From Fidelibacterota bacterium (GTDB lineage Bacteria; Fidelibacterota; UBA8477; JABMPR01): 8,745 nucleotides of DNA. A model generated the notes under the pieces. It was not told the origin of the DNA. It was given only the letters and a program-made list of their open reading frames with translations, and did not search any database. Positions 6,064-8,745 of the stretch are shown in pieces (the first letter of the stretch is position 1; every line of letters begins with the position of its first letter). The DNA is taken from contig JAUVKO010000075.1 of the NCBI GenBank assembly GCA_030596225.1, positions 1 through 8,745 of the forward strand, given 5' to 3'. The position numbers and the translations under genes were made by a program.

Positions 6064-7362
6064 TTACTCTACATCCTGATAGTGAGGGAAACCTTTCACC
6101 AGATCAGCGACCTTGGAATTTACCGAGCTAATCACATTTTCACTATCCGGATCATCAAGCACTTCGTGAAAGAATCCGGCAATCGCTTTCATCTCAGCTT
6201 CTTTAAAGCCTCGAGTGGTCAACGCCGCGGTTCCAATACGAATTCCACTTGTTATGAGTGGACTGCGTTTATCAAAAGGAACCATGTTTTTATTGGTGGT
6301 CATTCCGGCTTCTTCTAAAATGCGTTCTGCCTTTTTACCGCTAATATTCCGGTCGGTAAGATCAATTAATAATAAATGATTATCTGTTCCACCGGATATC
6401 AGGCGAAAATCATACTCACTCAAGGTTTCACCCAAGGCCTTTGCATTTGCGATAACTTGCTTGGCATAGATCTTAAATGAGGGCTCCAGAGCCTCCCCAA
6501 ATGCTACTGCTTTAGCAGCAATCACATGCATTAGTGGACCACCTTGTATTCCAGGCATGACTGTACTGTCCAACAATTCACTCATCATCTTCGTGCGACC
6601 ACTTTTTGGAGCAACGATCCCAAAGGGATTCTCAAAATCCTGGCCCATCATTACCAACCCGCCACGCGGACCGCGCAAGGTCTTGTGGGTAGTTGAGGTG
6701 ACTACATGACAGTGCTGCATTGGACTTGGATGCTCACCGGCTGCAATCAAGCCTGCAGGATGGGCTACATCCGCCATGAGGAAAGCGCCAACTTCATCGG
6801 CTATCTCACGAAAGATCTTGAAATCATAATGTCTGGGATAAGCACTACCACCGGCAATGATCATCTTTGGTTTATATTTTTTTGCCTGATCCCGGACCAT
6901 ATCATAGTCAATACGCCCCGTGTCCTCTTTAACACCGTAAGCAACGATATTGTAAAATTTACCTGAAAAATTTACATGAGATCCATGGGTCAGGTGACCA
7001 CCATGGGCTAAATCCATACCCAGGACCGTATCACCTGGCTGCACCAGTGTGAAATACACTGACATATTTGCCTGACTACCGGAATGAGGCTGGACATTAG
7101 CATATTCAGCACCAAATAGTTGCTTAACTCTATCTCTGGCCAGGTCTTCAGCCCGATCAACAGCTTCGCAACCACCATAATATCTTTTACCGGGATATCC
7201 TTCAGCGTACTTATTGGTCATAACGCTGCCTGCAGCCTGCAATACTGACTTGCTTACAAAATTCTCAGATGCAATGAGTTCCAGGGTTTCATTCTCTCTA
7301 TCACGTTCTGCCATGATAGCAGCATAAATCTGTGAATCGGTGGATTTCAGATCAGTCAGCAT
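6064..7362 (-). CDS. glyA: Serine hydroxymethyltransferase
   Basis: A 432-residue PLP enzyme that converts serine and tetrahydrofolate to glycine and 5,10-methylene-tetrahydrofolate, the main source of one-carbon units for thymidylate, purines and methionine. Full-length and intact: LELIASENFVS (27-37) with Glu33, NKYAEGYPGKRYYGG (50-64), QPHSGSQAN (91-99), MADVAHPAGLIAAG (196-209) and the PLP lysine Lys227 in TSTTHKTLRGPRGG. The start chosen is the ATG at 7362-7360, with Shine-Dalgarno AAGAGG about 6 nt upstream. An in-frame TTG 24 nt further upstream (7386) is less likely. This start overlaps the 3' end of rpiB by 11 nt, and the Shine-Dalgarno lies inside the rpiB coding region, so translation of the two is probably coupled. 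nrdR follows 5 nt after the stop. Confidence 0.97.
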   Translation of the reverse strand: MLTDLKSTDSQIYAAIMAERDRENETLELIASENFVSKSVLQAAGSVMTNKYAEGYPGKRYYGGCEAVDRAEDLARDRVKQLFGAEYANVQPHSGSQANMSVYFTLVQPGDTVLGMDLAHGGHLTHGSHVNFSGKFYNIVAYGVKEDTGRIDYDMVRDQAKKYKPKMIIAGGSAYPRHYDFKIFREIADEVGAFLMADVAHPAGLIAAGEHPSPMQHCHVVTSTTHKTLRGPRGGLVMMGQDFENPFGIVAPKSGRTKMMSELLDSTVMPGIQGGPLMHVIAAKAVAFGEALEPSFKIYAKQVIANAKALGETLSEYDFRLISGGTDNHLLLIDLTDRNISGKKAERILEEAGMTTNKNMVPFDKRSPLITSGIRIGTAALTTRGFKEAEMKAIAGFFHEVLDDPDSENVISSVNSKVADLVKGFPHYQDVE

Positions 7363-7804
7363 GTTGACCTCTTGGATTTGATTCAATTTTGTCTAATCGA
7401 GCAGCATGTCGATGGCCTTCCCATTCAGTTTCCAGCCAGGCACTGATAATATACTTCATGGAGGCAACGGATTGGGTCCGGGCACCTAAACACAAGATGT
7501 TTGCATCGTTGTGTAATCTGCTTAGAATTGCCAATTCTTTTTTATAACAAAGAGCAGCCCGAATTCCCTCAAAGCGATTGGCGGCAATTGACATACCAAG
7601 ACCTGTCCCACAGATCAGGATCGCCTTCTCGGCAACTCCGTTTTGGACAGATCGACTTACTTTTGCAGCATAATCAGGATAATCACAAGAATCTTCAGAG
7701 TAAGTTCCCTCATCAATTATCTCATGATCCAGAGATTCCAGAAACTGCTTTATCTCGGCCTTTGCTTTGTAGGCAGCATGATCCGAACCTATGGCAATTT
7801 TCAT
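7352..7804 (-). CDS. rpiB: Ribose-5-phosphate isomerase B
   Basis: A 150-residue sugar-phosphate isomerase of the RpiB/LacAB family that interconverts ribose 5-phosphate and ribulose 5-phosphate in the non-oxidative pentose phosphate pathway. Visible family marks are IGSDHAAY (5-12), the DYPDYA segment (41-46), the catalytic cysteine Cys65 in ILICGTGLGMSIAANRF, HND (98-100) and RHAARLDKI (132-140). The length matches the family. It begins 17 nt after the stop of the TPR gene with no strong Shine-Dalgarno and ends overlapping glyA by 11 nt. The last residues (NPRGQHAD) follow the family core and carry the glyA ribosome-binding site in their codons. The allose-phosphate isomerase AlsB/RpiB side activity cannot be judged from sequence. 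Confidence 0.95.
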   Translation of the reverse strand: MKIAIGSDHAAYKAKAEIKQFLESLDHEIIDEGTYSEDSCDYPDYAAKVSRSVQNGVAEKAILICGTGLGMSIAANRFEGIRAALCYKKELAILSRLHNDANILCLGARTQSVASMKYIISAWLETEWEGHRHAARLDKIESNPRGQHAD

Positions 7805-7821
7805 TGGACCGAGCGTTGTCG

Positions 7822-8745
7822 CTATTTTTCTGGAGCAGTTACACTGCGTTTAAGCCAGGAGTAACATTCCTTCCTGGGTTTAGCTTTACCACTCTTGACA
7901 TAATCGTCTTTATTGAAAAACCAATCGCCACTTTGAGGAATACGGGCTTCCTTAAGAAAATCGATCTTATTGGTAGCCTTGTGATATCCTTTTGCTTTTG
8001 CAATATTGTAATCTTCATAAGCCATCATGAATACCAGTTTATCATCAAAATCAGGAACAGAGCCAGAGCAGTTGATGGCAACTGCTTCATATACTGAAGC
8101 CCGATTTGCATAAGCCTGTCCATTGTTTTTATCCATCTTCAATGCCTTACCGGCCCAGGCCATAGCAGACTTCAACTGTCCATCTGCAATATATGCTTCA
8201 GTCATATCAAAATAAATGCGAATATCATCCGGGTTTGCCGTATTGAGTTTCTTGAGCATCGTGATAACATCTTTTGTCTGCCCAATTTCACCATAGGTTT
8301 GCACCAGGTCTTTCATGATATTGGTCATTTCGGGAGAGATTTTCAAAATTCCTTCAAAAACTGATATTGCTGTTCTGGTTTCCCCAACTGCTCTCAGTTC
8401 ACGGCCATATTCTTGTGCATTAGAGATATTTTCCGGATTATTCTCATATTCACTCTTAAGGAAACTGATCACATCACCACCGGTTGCTTCCACAGCTTCA
8501 CGAATGATATTTGTTAGATTCTTATTGTCTGGATTTAGCGATAAAAGTGACTCAGCCATTGCTTTCGCTTTGTCGTATATCCCATTTGCGATGTAATCTT
8601 CGGCAATTTCTTCTCCCAGATCATGATTATCCGGAAATTGAGCAAACATATCAACCTTTGTTTGCAGAGTAACTTCATCATCGCCGATCATATTCAGAGC
8701 AAACAATTTGCTCTCCCACAGATATTTATTCTCTGGAATAAGAGC
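7822..8745 (-). CDS. TPR-repeat protein, C-terminal 307 residues (5' end outside the window)
   Basis: The reading frame is open to the right edge, so the true start lies outside; the TTG at 8706 is internal. The visible part is a helical solenoid of tetratricopeptide-like repeats, for example IAEDYIANGIYDKAKAMAES, LVQTYGEIGQTKDVITML, MTEAYIADGQLKSAMAWAGK and AYANRASVYEAVA, with NPDD/NPDN turns. The last 40 residues differ: IPQSGDWFFNKDDYVKSG followed by a CYSWLKRSV motif, a tail I associate loosely with TPR proteins of Bacteroidota-like bacteria. TPR proteins act as scaffolds and no enzymatic function is implied. There is no view of the N-terminus, so export or membrane anchoring cannot be judged. 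It is the first visible gene of the rpiB-glyA-nrdR transcription unit, 17 nt upstream of rpiB. Confidence 0.85.
   Translation of the reverse strand, partial: ALIPENKYLWESKLFALNMIGDDEVTLQTKVDMFAQFPDNHDLGEEIAEDYIANGIYDKAKAMAESLLSLNPDNKNLTNIIREAVEATGGDVISFLKSEYENNPENISNAQEYGRELRAVGETRTAISVFEGILKISPEMTNIMKDLVQTYGEIGQTKDVITMLKKLNTANPDDIRIYFDMTEAYIADGQLKSAMAWAGKALKMDKNNGQAYANRASVYEAVAINCSGSVPDFDDKLVFMMAYEDYNIAKAKGYHKATNKIDFLKEARIPQSGDWFFNKDDYVKSGKAKPRKECYSWLKRSVTAPEK

Noticed and set aside
7363..7386. Upstream TTG start adding eight residues to GlyA
   Set aside because: The ATG at 7362 has a good Shine-Dalgarno and gives a family-like N-terminus; the TTG has none.
7501..8097. A 198-codon open frame on the plus strand across the TPR/rpiB junction
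   Set aside because: It lies antisense to two well-supported genes, its translation shows no recognisable domain and an odd composition, and it has no ribosome-binding site. A shadow frame.

Overview
The window looks like chromosomal DNA from a Gram-negative bacterium of the FCB superphylum (Bacteroidota and relatives). The main evidence is a PorV-type outer-membrane barrel followed directly by a large secreted protein whose C-terminus resembles a type IX secretion (T9SS) sorting domain (YNYPNP start, GVYLAQV near the end). Next comes a secreted protein starting like the large TolB/BamA-like proteins of those phyla. Candidatus Marinimicrobia (Neomarinimicrobiota), KSB1 or a related lineage fits best, but this rests on protein style and not on a marker gene. 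Every supported gene is on the minus strand, so gene order runs from high to low coordinates.

Block 1 (8745 to 4561) reads as one compact operon: a TPR-repeat protein cut by the window edge, rpiB (ribose-5-phosphate isomerase B), glyA (serine hydroxymethyltransferase), nrdR (ribonucleotide reductase repressor), an MlaF-type ABC ATPase and a Trm112-like small protein. Gaps run from an 11-nt overlap to 36 nt. The core links pentose-phosphate and one-carbon metabolism with control of deoxynucleotide synthesis. The rpiB-glyA-nrdR order is, from memory, shared with other bacterial groups.

A gap of about 180 nt (4381 to 4560) separates the blocks. It holds an 18-bp inverted repeat and, only 20 nt from the porV start codon, a hairpin plus T-tract that looks like an intrinsic terminator. 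The position suggests either that block 1 ends there or that porV is controlled by attenuation.

Block 2 (4380 to 1) is an envelope and secretion block: a PorV-like barrel with calcium-loop-like insertions, a 929-residue M6-metalloprotease-like protein with a T9SS-like tail, and the first 82 codons of another exported protein, joined by a 4-nt ATGA overlap.

The most interesting item is the M6-like protein. The fold markers of the family are present, but the zinc motif expected as HELGH reads LMLGF, so it appears to be a secreted pseudoprotease. Its signal peptide is encoded in frame upstream of the first usable start codon, where no ATG, GTG or TTG exists, so its start is either non-canonical or affected by a base error. 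No RNA genes, CRISPR arrays or insertion sequences were seen.
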